55,899 nucleotides of DNA from Candidatus Saccharimonadota bacterium (GTDB lineage Bacteria; Patescibacteriota; Saccharimonadia; Saccharimonadales; OFTM59), in assembly GCA_029260855.1 (NCBI GenBank), contig JAJDCK010000017.1, positions 1 through 55,899 of the forward strand. The letters run 5' to 3'. The notes beneath the pieces are model-generated. The model ran no database searches. It was not told where the DNA came from and was given only the letters and a program-made list of their open reading frames with translations. Positions 41,281 through 51,477 of this stretch are shown here, piece by piece. How positions within the stretch are numbered: position 1 is the stretch's first letter; each line of letters opens with the position of its first letter. A program made the position numbers and the translations under genes.

Positions 41281-41445
41281 ACTATTATTGTAACATCAAC
41301 TAAATCAATAGTCAAGCCTCACAACGGTTTAGTGCCTCTGTAGCACTTTTGCGCAAGGGCTGGATCATTACGTAGGCGATGGCGGTTTCCTTGTGTCGTT
41401 CAGAGTATTGGTAAATTATCGCTACTAAACATGCTGAGCAAACTC

Positions 41446-42246
41446 CTATAGCTCTGGGAGCGGAATCCTGCCTTGAAGCGGGTGTTTAGGGAAAGGCTCG
41501 GCCGCAAGTACACCACAGAGCTTTAGCACGAGAGAAATTTTAGCTTCTGCTATAGTTGCCGTACCCTCAACAGGAACGCCGAGTACGTCGTCGCAGCGCG
41601 TATTAAAACCTGCCCGGGAACGACCTTGCGTAAAGTTGCTTAGTATTAGCGGTTTAGGTTGTTCTTCATCAACCGCAAACGGCGCTCTAAGCGGCATTAC
41701 GACCATGCCGTTTTTATGCATTTTCATACCATAGAACACATTTACGCCGGGCGGGATAAAAATACTGTCAACCGCTCCTTCGTGCCTAGCAGCATCATCA
41801 CCGAAGTCCGAACCACGTTTTACCTGCACCGCAAAGATTCCTGCACGTAGCGCAGTAGGCATAAAACAATTTTTTCCGTTCCATAGATAAGCTCCGTCTA
41901 CAAGCCTCGCCCACACCTCGTCGCCAACCTCCACGCTATCGCTGACAAAGCCCCGTGTTGAAACCTGATAGGCAGAGTTAAGCGCCGTGCTACCTATATG
42001 TATGGCGGTAGACAGTCGTGCACGTTCGGTATGGTTTTCCATTCCGCGCACCTTGTCAATCAACATTGCTCGTAGGCCGGTTATATAAGCACTAGTCTGA
42101 TCCAATATAGAGTTTGCTTCAGTACAAACTGTACGTAAATCAGGTGGGGCAGGCTCAGGGAGCGATACATTAACAGCTTTCACGAAGCCTGTTGTCAGCG
42201 GTAACGGTGTGTTCGGGCCGCGGAGCTCTCTTAGTTGTATTGCCAT
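41446..42246 (-). CDS. Hypothetical protein
   Basis: Intact 266-aa ORF. Confidence 0.5.
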   Translation of the reverse strand: MAIQLRELRGPNTPLPLTTGFVKAVNVSLPEPAPPDLRTVCTEANSILDQTSAYITGLRAMLIDKVRGMENHTERARLSTAIHIGSTALNSAYQVSTRGFVSDSVEVGDEVWARLVDGAYLWNGKNCFMPTALRAGIFAVQVKRGSDFGDDAARHEGAVDSIFIPPGVNVFYGMKMHKNGMVVMPLRAPFAVDEEQPKPLILSNFTQGRSRAGFNTRCDDVLGVPVEGTATIAEAKISLVLKLCGVLAAEPFPKHPLQGRIPLPEL

Positions 42247-42400
42247 TTTTGTTACCTAAGCCTAGCTATAACTTTTACTTTATGCCGGGGTTGTACTTAT
42301 GTCAATGTGAGAATTCTCACAAGACAACATCAATCCTTAGCCCCTTGTAGTTATCATGGTTTTAAACCCATGCCGGCTTAGGCAAGGGTGTTAACTAATT

Positions 42401-43090
42401 TTATTCGACCGCCAGTAGCTGTACCTGAAATATCAACACAGAGTTACCCGGTATACTGCCCTGCCCCTGCACGCCATACCCGGCAGCCGGGGGAACTATA
42501 ACAAACCGCACACCACCAACTTTCATGCCTTCAAGCGCTTGCTCCCATCCGGCTATAACCTGATGTGCACCTAACGTAAATATAAACGGCTGCAGCTCAC
42601 CTTTTTCATCTGCACGTGACATATCAAACAGCTTACCGTCCGCTAGCCACCCTTTGTAATAAACAGCTGCTTTTTTATTAGCCGTAAGTTCTGCGCCGTT
42701 GCCGACATTCAGATCCGCGAATAAAGCTGCCCTATCGTTCTTGTATTTATCGTATTGGCTGAATGTTGCCGGATCCAGCATGGCTTCCGCTGAGGGCTGG
42801 CCACTGTCACTGCCAGCACCCGGGTTAAGGCTGATATCGTTTGACGCCATATTGGGCATTAGGCTTTGAGCATTAGAAGTCTTGGATCTAGGTTCGGGAC
42901 TAGTCAACGAAATGCTGTTGGTGTTGTCCGACACGTTTAGTGACTGGCTGCTATATGGCGTACTGCTAGCCTCTCGCTTTTTGTATTGTTTGCCATCGTC
43001 AGGGCCAGATATAAGCCACCAGCCCGTGCCGACGATCCCTACAACTCCAATAATTACGCCAAGGCTTACCCGGTATTTCTTTTTAGACAT
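42401..43090 (-). CDS. FKBP-type peptidyl-prolyl isomerase, membrane anchored
   Basis: VYYKGWLADGKLFDMS, VIAGWEQALEGMKVGG, AAGYGVQGQGSIPGNSVLIFQVQLL. Confidence 0.9.
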   Translation of the reverse strand: MSKKKYRVSLGVIIGVVGIVGTGWWLISGPDDGKQYKKREASSTPYSSQSLNVSDNTNSISLTSPEPRSKTSNAQSLMPNMASNDISLNPGAGSDSGQPSAEAMLDPATFSQYDKYKNDRAALFADLNVGNGAELTANKKAAVYYKGWLADGKLFDMSRADEKGELQPFIFTLGAHQVIAGWEQALEGMKVGGVRFVIVPPAAGYGVQGQGSIPGNSVLIFQVQLLAVE

Positions 43091-43171
43091 GTAGCTAGAT
43101 TGTAAGTGACCGCTCTCGCTTGAACAAATTAGCCCATCAAAAAAGCACCAGAATATCTTCTGATGCCCATT

Positions 43172-43554
43172 TGGTGGAGCTGGCGGGAATTGAACCCGCG
43201 TCCGCTAGTTTAACTGGTTAGTCTATCCTACAGGCATAGGTCATTTGAAATACTGTAGAACGTGGAAATGACCAAAAGGTTCTACAGGTTGGTCCTGGTC
43301 TTAATTCAGCTACGGATCAATTACTGAAAGCAATCAGATGAATTGGCGTGCGCTAGTATTATCTGATGTCACACTAGGCACGGCTGGAGACAATTAAGCT
43401 ACAGCTGGTGCGAACTGAAGTCCTTTGAACGGATTCAAAGAAGCTACGAGTTCGCGGAATGATGTTTTTGCATCTATTCGGTTTTGTCTATACGCTGACA
43501 AGCGACCTGCTGATCTAACCGTTAAAGTCCAACGTCGAGCTAAATATCAGCCCC
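43172..43554 (-). ncRNA. ssrA: tmRNA
   Basis: 5' GGGGCTGATATTTAGCTCGACG and 3' GACGCGGGTTCAATTCCCGCCAGCTCCACCA with 7-bp acceptor pairing; tag reading frame ends FAPAVA*. Confidence 0.93.
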
Positions 43555-43612
43555 GCGTCAATGCCACCTCTTTAGATGGTCTTACAATTATACCACTTAT
43601 GTCAATAAGTTG

Positions 43613-44056
43613 CTAGTGACCCGCCTGATCACCTTTGCGGACTTCGTCATGCATAATACCGAGAATTTCGGCTAGTTGGAGCTGTTGTTTTTCAGATAAA
43701 CGCGCAAACATAGGCACATAGTAATGGTTAAGGATACTGGTAGCATTTTCGGCGAGCTTTACGCCCTTGTTGGTTAAAACGATACTGCGTTCACGGCGAC
43801 TGTTGGGGTTGACCCGGCTTTCAAGCAAGCCTTTGTCGTGCATGTTTCCGATCTGCCGGCTGATACTAGCCTCCGTCTGACCTAAGTATTTGGCGATCTG
43901 TTTTTGCTGAACACCGTCGCGCCATTTGAGCGCCATAAGTATCTTAAACTGGGCAAACCCTATGCCCAAACGTTCCTGAAGAAGTTGATCAGATTGCTGG
44001 TCAACCATAAAAGAGAGGTGGTGAAGCAGGTAGCCAAGGTTTTTTGATGGTTGCAT
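43613..44056 (-). CDS. MarR-family transcriptional regulator
   Basis: wHTH 'QKQIAKYLGQTEASISRQIGNMHDKGLLESRVNPNSRRERSIVLTNKG'. Confidence 0.88.
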   Translation of the reverse strand: MQPSKNLGYLLHHLSFMVDQQSDQLLQERLGIGFAQFKILMALKWRDGVQQKQIAKYLGQTEASISRQIGNMHDKGLLESRVNPNSRRERSIVLTNKGVKLAENATSILNHYYVPMFARLSEKQQLQLAEILGIMHDEVRKGDQAGH

Positions 44057-44086
44057 ACAGTACCCTTCTAATAAAACTTTATTGCT

Positions 44087-44110
44087 TAATACTTAACACG
44101 TCAAGTATTA
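44087..44110. promoter_or_regulatory. Inverted repeat TAATACTT-N8-AAGTATTA, probable MarR operator
   Basis: Perfect 8+8 repeat 30 nt upstream of the marR-like start. Confidence 0.6.
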
Positions 44111-44149
44111 GTGAGTTAAAATGCAAGAAGCCAAACCAAGCAATATTGC

Positions 44150-44914
44150 TTAAGGAAGTTTTTTAAGGGTAATGCTCTCAAACATTTTAATAATAGTTTG
44201 TGCGTCATCGCTGGTAAGAAATTCCGAATTTTCTGAACTGGCACCTATCCTAAAGTTAAAATCGCGAGTTAAAACCTCGCCACACGGGAAAATTATCAGT
44301 CCCATTCCTGGTTCATTCACGGCCTTTTCAGTAAGGTACTCCCAGTTTGTTAAACATACAGAATACAGGGTTTTTTTGCCGCTTTGACTGAGCTTTCCTG
44401 GTGTGTATTTGGTAGTAACCAGAGTTACAGGCGCTTGTTTGTCAAGGTACCCCGTGTTCTTCGAATCAATATTTATGACCTTGCCTTTGGAGAGCAATTC
44501 CCAGGTATCACATTCATTAGTTATTTTGTGCGGTGTATCTTGTGGTTGCGGCTCACAACCTCCACCGCGCCCACCTTGGTCATAAGAAACGGTCAGTTTC
44601 GTGCCCGTTGGTGAAACGAACGACACTTCCCCGCTACGGTATGTTTCACTCTCGCCAACGATCTCTTCTTGTTTATCTGTTATCTTCCAATCGTCAGGAT
44701 AGTCGATACTAAAGCCTGGATTATCGTCAACATAAGTAAGCATTCCTGTCTTTTCAGATTCTTGAATATTTTGAGATTCTGTTGACTTAGATGACCTGGT
44801 CTTCTGCTCACTACTCTTGTAAACCCTGTAACCAACCGCGCCTATTATCACTAAGACCACCGACAGCATGATAGCCGCCACATGAGCTACGCCGCTGTCT
44901 TGAAGCTTTTTCAT
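44150..44914 (-). CDS. Membrane-anchored PsbP/DUF1795-like protein
   Basis: One TM then 'NPGFSIDYPDDWKITDKQEEI'. Confidence 0.5.
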   Translation of the reverse strand: MKKLQDSGVAHVAAIMLSVVLVIIGAVGYRVYKSSEQKTRSSKSTESQNIQESEKTGMLTYVDDNPGFSIDYPDDWKITDKQEEIVGESETYRSGEVSFVSPTGTKLTVSYDQGGRGGGCEPQPQDTPHKITNECDTWELLSKGKVINIDSKNTGYLDKQAPVTLVTTKYTPGKLSQSGKKTLYSVCLTNWEYLTEKAVNEPGMGLIIFPCGEVLTRDFNFRIGASSENSEFLTSDDAQTIIKMFESITLKKLP

Positions 44915-44928
44915 AATGCTTATCCTAA

Positions 44929-45720
44929 TTAATTACCGTTATTGTAGCAGAGATATAGCTTATACCAGTCGTTTAGGCTTAATTCCTGCGCCCGCACGCC
45001 ACGGTCTACTTCGGCCTCTTTCAATATTGTCAGAACTTCCAGCTTGCTCAAATGCAATCCTCCGCTTAAAGAGTTATGAAGAGTTTTGCGACGGCTACTA
45101 AAGCCCGCCTTAACTATCCTGAAGAAGTCCTTAACATTTAAATCACTAAAGAGCGGGGTTTCGCGTCTTTTCATAATTAGTATCTGCGAATCCACTTTGG
45201 GTGGCGGCACAAACAACTTGGCCGGTACTGCCGGGCCTTTGCTTACCTCCCAGTAAAACTGCGCACTGACACTTAATAGCGACATATCCCCCGGTCCGGC
45301 AGACACACGCTGTGCGACTTCTTTTTGCACAAGCAAAACAACTTTAGACGGAGGGTTGCTAGCTTCGCTCAACACACGGATAAGGTTACTGGTAAGGTAA
45401 TACGGTATGTTTGCCACCACTTTGTAATCAGGTGGCATTTCGCCTAGATCAAATTTAAGGATACTTCCCGTCTTTAGGGAAAAGTCATTATCAGCAAACT
45501 TTTTAGAAAGTTCCGTCGCCATTGATTCGTCCAGTTCTACAGCTGTAACATGAGCGCCTCGGGCCAACAATACTTCGGTCAACGTCCCTGTGCCAGGCCC
45601 TACTTCTAGCACCTGATCGCCTCGAGCTATGTCGGCAGCGTCAGCCATGGAGTTAAGCGACGCCGGGTCTTCAAGCCAGTGTTGGCCTAAGGACTTTTTG
45701 GTCTGAGGTAAATCGCTCAT
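44929..45720 (-). CDS. rsmA: 16S rRNA dimethyladenosine transferase RsmA/KsgA
   Basis: KKSLGQHWLEDPASL, EVGPGTGTLT, VVANIPYYLTSNLI. Confidence 0.95.
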   Translation of the reverse strand: MSDLPQTKKSLGQHWLEDPASLNSMADAADIARGDQVLEVGPGTGTLTEVLLARGAHVTAVELDESMATELSKKFADNDFSLKTGSILKFDLGEMPPDYKVVANIPYYLTSNLIRVLSEASNPPSKVVLLVQKEVAQRVSAGPGDMSLLSVSAQFYWEVSKGPAVPAKLFVPPPKVDSQILIMKRRETPLFSDLNVKDFFRIVKAGFSSRRKTLHNSLSGGLHLSKLEVLTILKEAEVDRGVRAQELSLNDWYKLYLCYNNGN

Positions 45721-46139
45721 AGGTCTAAGAGCGCTAAGCCGGTGGCGTCATCTTCCGAGCGAGTTAATTTGCCCTTGAACCAATTGTGCAAAAATATTTC
45801 GCAAGTGCCCCCGACGATCAGCTCTTTTACATGGCCGCCCAGGCCCTGCATGTTCGCATCGCTAAAAGTACCGTGTAAATGTATAAACGGCTCGCCGTCT
45901 TTGTAGGCGATGTTGCCGTGCAGGCTAGTAATTTCAAGCGGTTTATTAAATTCTTTTATTTCATAGTCCCTGGCTTGTAGATCATAGAATGCCAGCTGAA
46001 CCGAAAGCGCTCCGCCAATACCACTGACCCAGCCCCCGTGTATGTTTTCTTTCTTGGCAAATTTTATTAAGCTTTCAACTAAAAGCTCGCCCTTCTGAAG
46101 GCTTATCATCCAGTTAAATCCATCGTACTGAGAATTCAT
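45717..46139 (-). CDS. PPC/DUF296-domain protein
   Basis: GGWVSGIGGALSVQLAFYD...LHGNIAYKDGEPFIHLHGTFSD; start at MNSQYDGF. Confidence 0.85.
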   Translation of the reverse strand: MNSQYDGFNWMISLQKGELLVESLIKFAKKENIHGGWVSGIGGALSVQLAFYDLQARDYEIKEFNKPLEITSLHGNIAYKDGEPFIHLHGTFSDANMQGLGGHVKELIVGGTCEIFLHNWFKGKLTRSEDDATGLALLDL

Positions 46140-46159
46140 ACACGTAGTGTAGCAAACAC

Positions 46160-47404
46160 TTACCACCAGCGCTGGCGCTGCCAGACATCAAAAGCCCTTA
46201 TCCAGTTCCCGTACCGCCCCACAGCATACCCGTTAAAGAAACGCATTTGGCAAACAGGGTCTGATTCCCAGTCTGGGCAGGCATTTCGGAGCTTGCTACC
46301 CGGACAAGCCTGGCCAAGACCAGAGCATCCGCTAGCATTGACAGCGTTCACACGCCAACCAGACTCATGGCTGATAATATAATCAGCGGCATAAAATTCG
46401 TTGGCAGGGATACCGGCCGCCGACATAATTTCGGCCTTGTTACCAGCAACAACCGGAGCTTTTTTACCCCTGGCTACTACACGCTTAACTGGCTGCTCGA
46501 TAATTACTTCCTGGATGACTTTTCGTGATGTCTCGGTGTCGTTTGTTAGGCCTATTTCATAGGTTACGATTCGCTTGCCTGGACGGCCTGGATCACGTAT
46601 TTGTGACGAGCCAAGTGTAAGATTAAAGTCATCTACGTACTCAATCGGCGGCTCAATCGCCTCCTCTAGCTGTGCAAGCTGCGTTCCAAATCTGGCTATT
46701 AGAACCTGGGTATCGGGTATTAATACAGTCCCGGGAGACGGCTGGACGGTGTCTCCTTCGTTCACTTTTATGCCCTTTTCTTCTAATAGTGCCGCGACTG
46801 TCGTCGCATGAGTCCGTACAGTTACGATGTTGCCGTATAGGTTTATAGTTGCCGGAGTGGCCCTCTCAATTACAACTTTTTCAGAAATAACGTTTTGTTC
46901 TTGAATTGCGTCCAGCGGATCCACAATGTCAGCGGCAACTTTAGTCACTTTGTCTTCCGGGTACACGGTCAGGCCGACTTTTTCGGCAACGCGTTTCGGT
47001 GTAGGTTCAGCGGTGACAATAGTCTTTTGTTGGCCTTCGTCGTCTACCAAAACCGTTCTTGCCCGATAAACGTTAACCTGGAATCCGGTATCGGTGATCT
47101 CGGTCTTAAGGCCAGGCTCGACTATATCGTTCTCATGTACAGCTACAGCAAGACGATCAAGTAAGTCTTCTACGGTTTTGGCTCTAGTAGGCACCACCTG
47201 TTCGCGACCCTCAACAAACAACCGGACAACCCGAGTATCAGACGCTCCGATTGTCTGGCCACCAGTATAAATAACAAAGCTAATGCTAAGAAAAAACAGC
47301 AACAAGAACACCGTCACAGGCACAACAAACGGATGATTACGGAGACGATGAATCTTCGTTTTTTGGGCCTTAGTTAATAAGCGTTTAGTGTGCAGCATAG
47401 TCAA
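46160..47404 (-). CDS. DUF348/G5-domain (YabE/Rpf-like) secreted protein with transglycosylase-like C-terminus
   Basis: Repeated ubiquitin-like DUF348 segments, G5-like 'ITYEIGLTNDTETSRKVIQEVIIEQP', C-terminal 'YIISHESGWRVNAVNASGCSGLGQ'. Confidence 0.85.
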   Translation of the reverse strand: MTMLHTKRLLTKAQKTKIHRLRNHPFVVPVTVFLLLFFLSISFVIYTGGQTIGASDTRVVRLFVEGREQVVPTRAKTVEDLLDRLAVAVHENDIVEPGLKTEITDTGFQVNVYRARTVLVDDEGQQKTIVTAEPTPKRVAEKVGLTVYPEDKVTKVAADIVDPLDAIQEQNVISEKVVIERATPATINLYGNIVTVRTHATTVAALLEEKGIKVNEGDTVQPSPGTVLIPDTQVLIARFGTQLAQLEEAIEPPIEYVDDFNLTLGSSQIRDPGRPGKRIVTYEIGLTNDTETSRKVIQEVIIEQPVKRVVARGKKAPVVAGNKAEIMSAAGIPANEFYAADYIISHESGWRVNAVNASGCSGLGQACPGSKLRNACPDWESDPVCQMRFFNGYAVGRYGNWIRAFDVWQRQRWW

Positions 47405-47430
47405 AAAGGTTTGGCCCAGTCCAAGCGACC

Positions 47431-47922
47431 CTAGCCAGCCTTCATTCTAACAGGTTGGTCTCTCTGTCGCCACGCAAGGATAAGTTGTTTGCTGGCCTTG
47501 CTAACGTCAGTTCTGCTCAATATATCTTTAACGGGAAACCATTTCGCATCTACAAGTTCTAGTTTTTGCCGAGTTAACGATGGCCGTTTTAGAAGTTCAA
47601 TAGCATAAACTAAGATCGTAGACGACAAGCCGTTTTCGCTTAGGCGTCGTTTTTCTAAAAATTTAGTTTCTTTTGAATCAAGTTGTATTCCTGTCTCTTC
47701 CTTGACTTCTCTGAGCACTCCCATAATCGTGTCCTCGCCGATATGTAAACCACCACCTGGCAGTTTCCATTGCCCGGGGCCAAGCCAGCTTTTTACAAGT
47801 AGCACCTCGTTCTTGTGGCTTATGACGGCGCGGGTTCTTCTAGACACAAAAAGGTAGGCAAATAGTGCCGGCCAACTTAGCCAGAAAGCTGTCTTGCCTG
47901 CTCTTATCCAAATATTTTTCAC
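47431..47922 (-). CDS. NUDIX hydrolase
   Basis: GGGLHIGEDTIMGVLREVKEETGI Nudix box. Confidence 0.9.
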   Translation of the reverse strand: MKNIWIRAGKTAFWLSWPALFAYLFVSRRTRAVISHKNEVLLVKSWLGPGQWKLPGGGLHIGEDTIMGVLREVKEETGIQLDSKETKFLEKRRLSENGLSSTILVYAIELLKRPSLTRQKLELVDAKWFPVKDILSRTDVSKASKQLILAWRQRDQPVRMKAG

Positions 47923-50069
47923 AACTTTTCCAGCGGGGCAAAGGAGACGTTCAGTTTCTTGCTGCCTTTACCCTTAAAATAAATTGTCGCATTCTCACCT
48001 TCAATGTTAAGCACTACTCCGGCTCCAAAAGTCTGGTGGCGGACCTCATCGCCTTCATTTAATTCCGGGACTATCTGAGAAAAATCATCTTTATAAGGCA
48101 GATCCTGCAACTGGTTTTGGAAGTTTTGAGGGCTGGGCGCTTCGCCATGCACAAACTCAGCATCAATCTCGCTCAAAAAACGGCTGGGTGGGTTGTGCTG
48201 CATGCCACCGTAAAGTAGCCGCGACGAAGCATGCAATAAATAAAGCTCTTCTTTTGCCCGTGTCATACCAACATAACAGAGCCGACGCTCCTCTTCCATT
48301 TCCTTTGGCTCATAAAATGCCCGTGAGTGTGGGAACACAGACTCTTCCATCCCAGAGATGAATACGACCGGGAACTCCAGGCCTTTTGCGGCATGCATCG
48401 TCATAAGTGTGACAGCATTGCCTGACGCCGCGCCAGTTTCAATGTCGGTAACTAGCGCAACCTCTTCCAAAAACCCATCCAGGCCAAGGTCTTGATACTC
48501 CTGGGCGACGCTCAAAAGCTCTTTTACGTTTTCTTGGCGTGATTCACCCTTCAATGTGCCATCATCCAAATATGTCATATAGTCTAAACGGCGAACCAAC
48601 GAATCAAGCAAACCGGTAAGATTGGTTTCGTCTACAATAGCCCTGAGCGTACGCATCATGTCACCGAGCTCAGCTAGACCTTGCCGAGCCTTGCCAGTAA
48701 GTTCCGGATGATTCAATACTGACTCCAGCGCGGCTTGCAAGGTCAAGTTATTGGCGCGCTGCCATGCATAAAACTTTTCTAAAGATTTTGTTCCTATTCC
48801 CCGTGTCGGGACATTTACGACACGCTCAAAACTTATGTGATCCTCGGGCTGATACAGAAGCCGCAAATATGCCATAATATCTTTGATTTCTTTGCGGTCA
48901 TAAAAGCGCACACCACCAACCACACGATACGGAATACCATAGCGAACAAAAGCTTCTTCAATAGAACGGCTCTGTGCGTTTGTACGATACAGTACCGCGA
49001 AATCTTTATACTCTCTGAATCTCGCTTCTGTGGCGTTTTTGATACGACGGATAATAGTTTCACCTTCGCTGCGTTCGTTGCTGACTTGCAGCACCTGGAC
49101 CGGTCGACCGTCGCCCAGATCAGTCCATAGCTTTTTGTCTGAGCGCTGGTGGTTCTTGCTAATAACTGCGTGTGCCGCATCCAAGATCAATTTTGTGCTG
49201 CGATAATTTTGTTCGAGTTTAATAATGCAAGTTTTTGGGTAATCTTTCTCGAAGTTTAAAATGTTACGAAAATCGGCGCCACGCCATGAATAAATACTCT
49301 GCCAATCATCGCCGACGACTGCGATATTTTTCGGGTCATTAACCAGTAGTTTCACCAACTTGTATTGTGCGGCGTTAGTGTCCTGGTACTCGTCAATCAT
49401 TATATAGGTAAGTTGCCTGCACCACTTTTGTCGTACCTCCTGGTGAGCTTGCAATAGATACACGGTACGCCCGATAAGATCGTCAAAATCCAAGGCACCA
49501 GCGTCTTTTAATAATTTCTGATACAACGGGAAGACCTGTGTAGCTGCACGGTGAACAGGCCCGCTACCGATGTCGGCATATTCTTCTGGTGTCATAAGTT
49601 CATTCTTTGCAGAACTTATAAGACCCGCGATTGTTCTTGCTGGAAAAGCTTTTTCGTCTAACATAAGCTGTTTACTGGCTTGTTTTATCGCGCTAACCCG
49701 ATCGCTCTCGTCAAAAATAACGAAATTCTTTGGGACACCAATGTGTTCGCCGTCTTGCCTGAGTAACCGTACACAAATACTGTGAAAGGTACCCATGAAA
49801 GGCATGAATGACCGGTTATCCGGATTTTCGCCTAGCAGTTTTGCTACGCGTTCACGCATTTCTCGCGCCGCTTTATTCGTAAACGTTACGGAAAGAATAT
49901 TAAAAGGTGTAGCCTTTTTGGTTGCTATAAGATATGCAATGCGATGGGTCAGGGTTTTGGTCTTGCCTGATCCTGCTCCAGCCAATATCAATAGTGGCCC
50001 CTCGGTGGTTTCTACCGCGCGTTGTTGCTCCAGATTCAGTCCAACTAAAAGCTCGTCACTATGCATCAA
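47919..50069 (-). CDS. pcrA: UvrD/PcrA-type DNA helicase
   Basis: LNLEQQRAVETTEGPLLILAGAGSGKTKTLTHRIAYLI, VVGDDWQSIYSWRGAD, VTLMTMHAAKGLEFP. Confidence 0.95.
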   Translation of the reverse strand: MMHSDELLVGLNLEQQRAVETTEGPLLILAGAGSGKTKTLTHRIAYLIATKKATPFNILSVTFTNKAAREMRERVAKLLGENPDNRSFMPFMGTFHSICVRLLRQDGEHIGVPKNFVIFDESDRVSAIKQASKQLMLDEKAFPARTIAGLISSAKNELMTPEEYADIGSGPVHRAATQVFPLYQKLLKDAGALDFDDLIGRTVYLLQAHQEVRQKWCRQLTYIMIDEYQDTNAAQYKLVKLLVNDPKNIAVVGDDWQSIYSWRGADFRNILNFEKDYPKTCIIKLEQNYRSTKLILDAAHAVISKNHQRSDKKLWTDLGDGRPVQVLQVSNERSEGETIIRRIKNATEARFREYKDFAVLYRTNAQSRSIEEAFVRYGIPYRVVGGVRFYDRKEIKDIMAYLRLLYQPEDHISFERVVNVPTRGIGTKSLEKFYAWQRANNLTLQAALESVLNHPELTGKARQGLAELGDMMRTLRAIVDETNLTGLLDSLVRRLDYMTYLDDGTLKGESRQENVKELLSVAQEYQDLGLDGFLEEVALVTDIETGAASGNAVTLMTMHAAKGLEFPVVFISGMEESVFPHSRAFYEPKEMEEERRLCYVGMTRAKEELYLLHASSRLLYGGMQHNPPSRFLSEIDAEFVHGEAPSPQNFQNQLQDLPYKDDFSQIVPELNEGDEVRHQTFGAGVVLNIEGENATIYFKGKGSKKLNVSFAPLEKL

Positions 50070-50093
50070 GTTATTTTACCAGCTTGGCGAGGT

Positions 50094-50657
50094 CTATGGG
50101 ATAAATTCGTACGGCAATTTTATGCCGACATCAAGTATATTAGCGTCAATCGCTGCATAAACAGCAGCAGCTGAGAGTAAGAGAAGAGTCAAGCTGACCC
50201 AAAACCATCTTTTGTTTCTACGATGATTAACTTGTCCGATTGGCGCGAAGTACTTTTTAGCCTCTATCATTTTTTCAATTTCAGCCTGACGCACTATATC
50301 TTCTTTGGTGGGTTCGCTTTTTTTCTTTCTTCCGCTTTGTTCAGCCACAGCATCAACTACAGCCGCTTCTGATTTAATTCTGTCGGCCTCTTTGCTCTCC
50401 GCTTCTGCGGCAGCCAATACTGTCACCTCCTCAACGCTGGGAGGTGATTCACTGATCGGCTCTACCACCTTTTCTCTGCTTACCACAACAGGTTTTTCCT
50501 CGTCCTTGACAGTAGACTCTGGGTTATCGATCACCATGCGGTCTTTCATCATTGGGTTATGGGTTGCTATGACCGGCCTAGATGTTGGTGATGGCGCTGT
50601 CTTGTTGGGCTTGCTCACATCAAACACCGACGCTTTGCTATTATTGACCGGCATCAT
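50094..50657 (-). CDS. Hypothetical single-TM protein with charged N-terminus
   Basis: Long charged region then C-terminal TM; overlaps the end of tpiA. Confidence 0.45.
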   Translation of the reverse strand: MMPVNNSKASVFDVSKPNKTAPSPTSRPVIATHNPMMKDRMVIDNPESTVKDEEKPVVVSREKVVEPISESPPSVEEVTVLAAAEAESKEADRIKSEAAVVDAVAEQSGRKKKSEPTKEDIVRQAEIEKMIEAKKYFAPIGQVNHRRNKRWFWVSLTLLLLSAAAVYAAIDANILDVGIKLPYEFIP

Positions 50658-51441
50658 CTTCGCCTTGTGCTTGAACTAGTCGGTATGCACTATCAACAAT
50701 GCCTGCAAACTTATGATAGTTCAGGCTTGCTCCGCCAACCAACGCACCGTCGCAATCTTCCAGCTCCAGGTAACTACGCACGATCTGGTCGTCTACGCTG
50801 CCACCATACAGAAGCCTGACCGCTTTTGCTGCTTTGTTTCCATATAGTTCGGCTATCTGTTTTCTGATAAATTTTAACCCGCTTTCTACGTCGTCCGGCT
50901 TGGCTATCTCACCCTCAAATGTACTAATAGCCCAGACCGGCTCATAGGCTATAACAACCTCTTCAATCTCGTCAGCCGTCAAATTACTAAGCGCCGTAGT
51001 AATCTGATCGTGCAGAACCTGCTTGGTCTCACCGGCGTGACGTTCTTGACCAGTCTCCCCCACACAAAGTAACGGAGTAATACTGTTGCGCACAGCCGAC
51101 GCAACCTTGTCACGGACAACCTCTAAATCCTCATGAAAATGCAAACGACGCTCGGAGTGACCGATAATCACATAGTGCACTAAATCCTGCAGCATACTAA
51201 AACTGACCTCACCAGTGAAAGCGCCCTCATCCTTGTAGTAGGCGTTTTGTGCCGCCAGACGGAACTTCCTTCTGTCCACCTGCGTTGATAATGGTTGTAG
51301 CACAAGCATGCTAGGAGCAAGCACAACCTCTATATTCCTGTGTATTTTGATCCGTTCGTGCAAACGGTGCAGCAATAAACTGGCTTGACTTGCATTCAGA
51401 TGCATTTTCCAATTGCCGACAATTAGTATTCTTTTAGACAT
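50641..51441 (-). CDS. tpiA: Triosephosphate isomerase
   Basis: GNWKMHLN, IGHSERR, VIAYEPVWAI, LYGGSV. Confidence 0.95.
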   Translation of the reverse strand: MSKRILIVGNWKMHLNASQASLLLHRLHERIKIHRNIEVVLAPSMLVLQPLSTQVDRRKFRLAAQNAYYKDEGAFTGEVSFSMLQDLVHYVIIGHSERRLHFHEDLEVVRDKVASAVRNSITPLLCVGETGQERHAGETKQVLHDQITTALSNLTADEIEEVVIAYEPVWAISTFEGEIAKPDDVESGLKFIRKQIAELYGNKAAKAVRLLYGGSVDDQIVRSYLELEDCDGALVGGASLNYHKFAGIVDSAYRLVQAQGEDDAGQ

Positions 51442-51477
51442 TGTGGTTGTGCTTTCTTGCCGTTATTGTACCATCTA

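Noticed and set aside
43425-43616. 63-aa plus-strand ORF
   Set aside because: Lies antisense to the tmRNA and its promoter region
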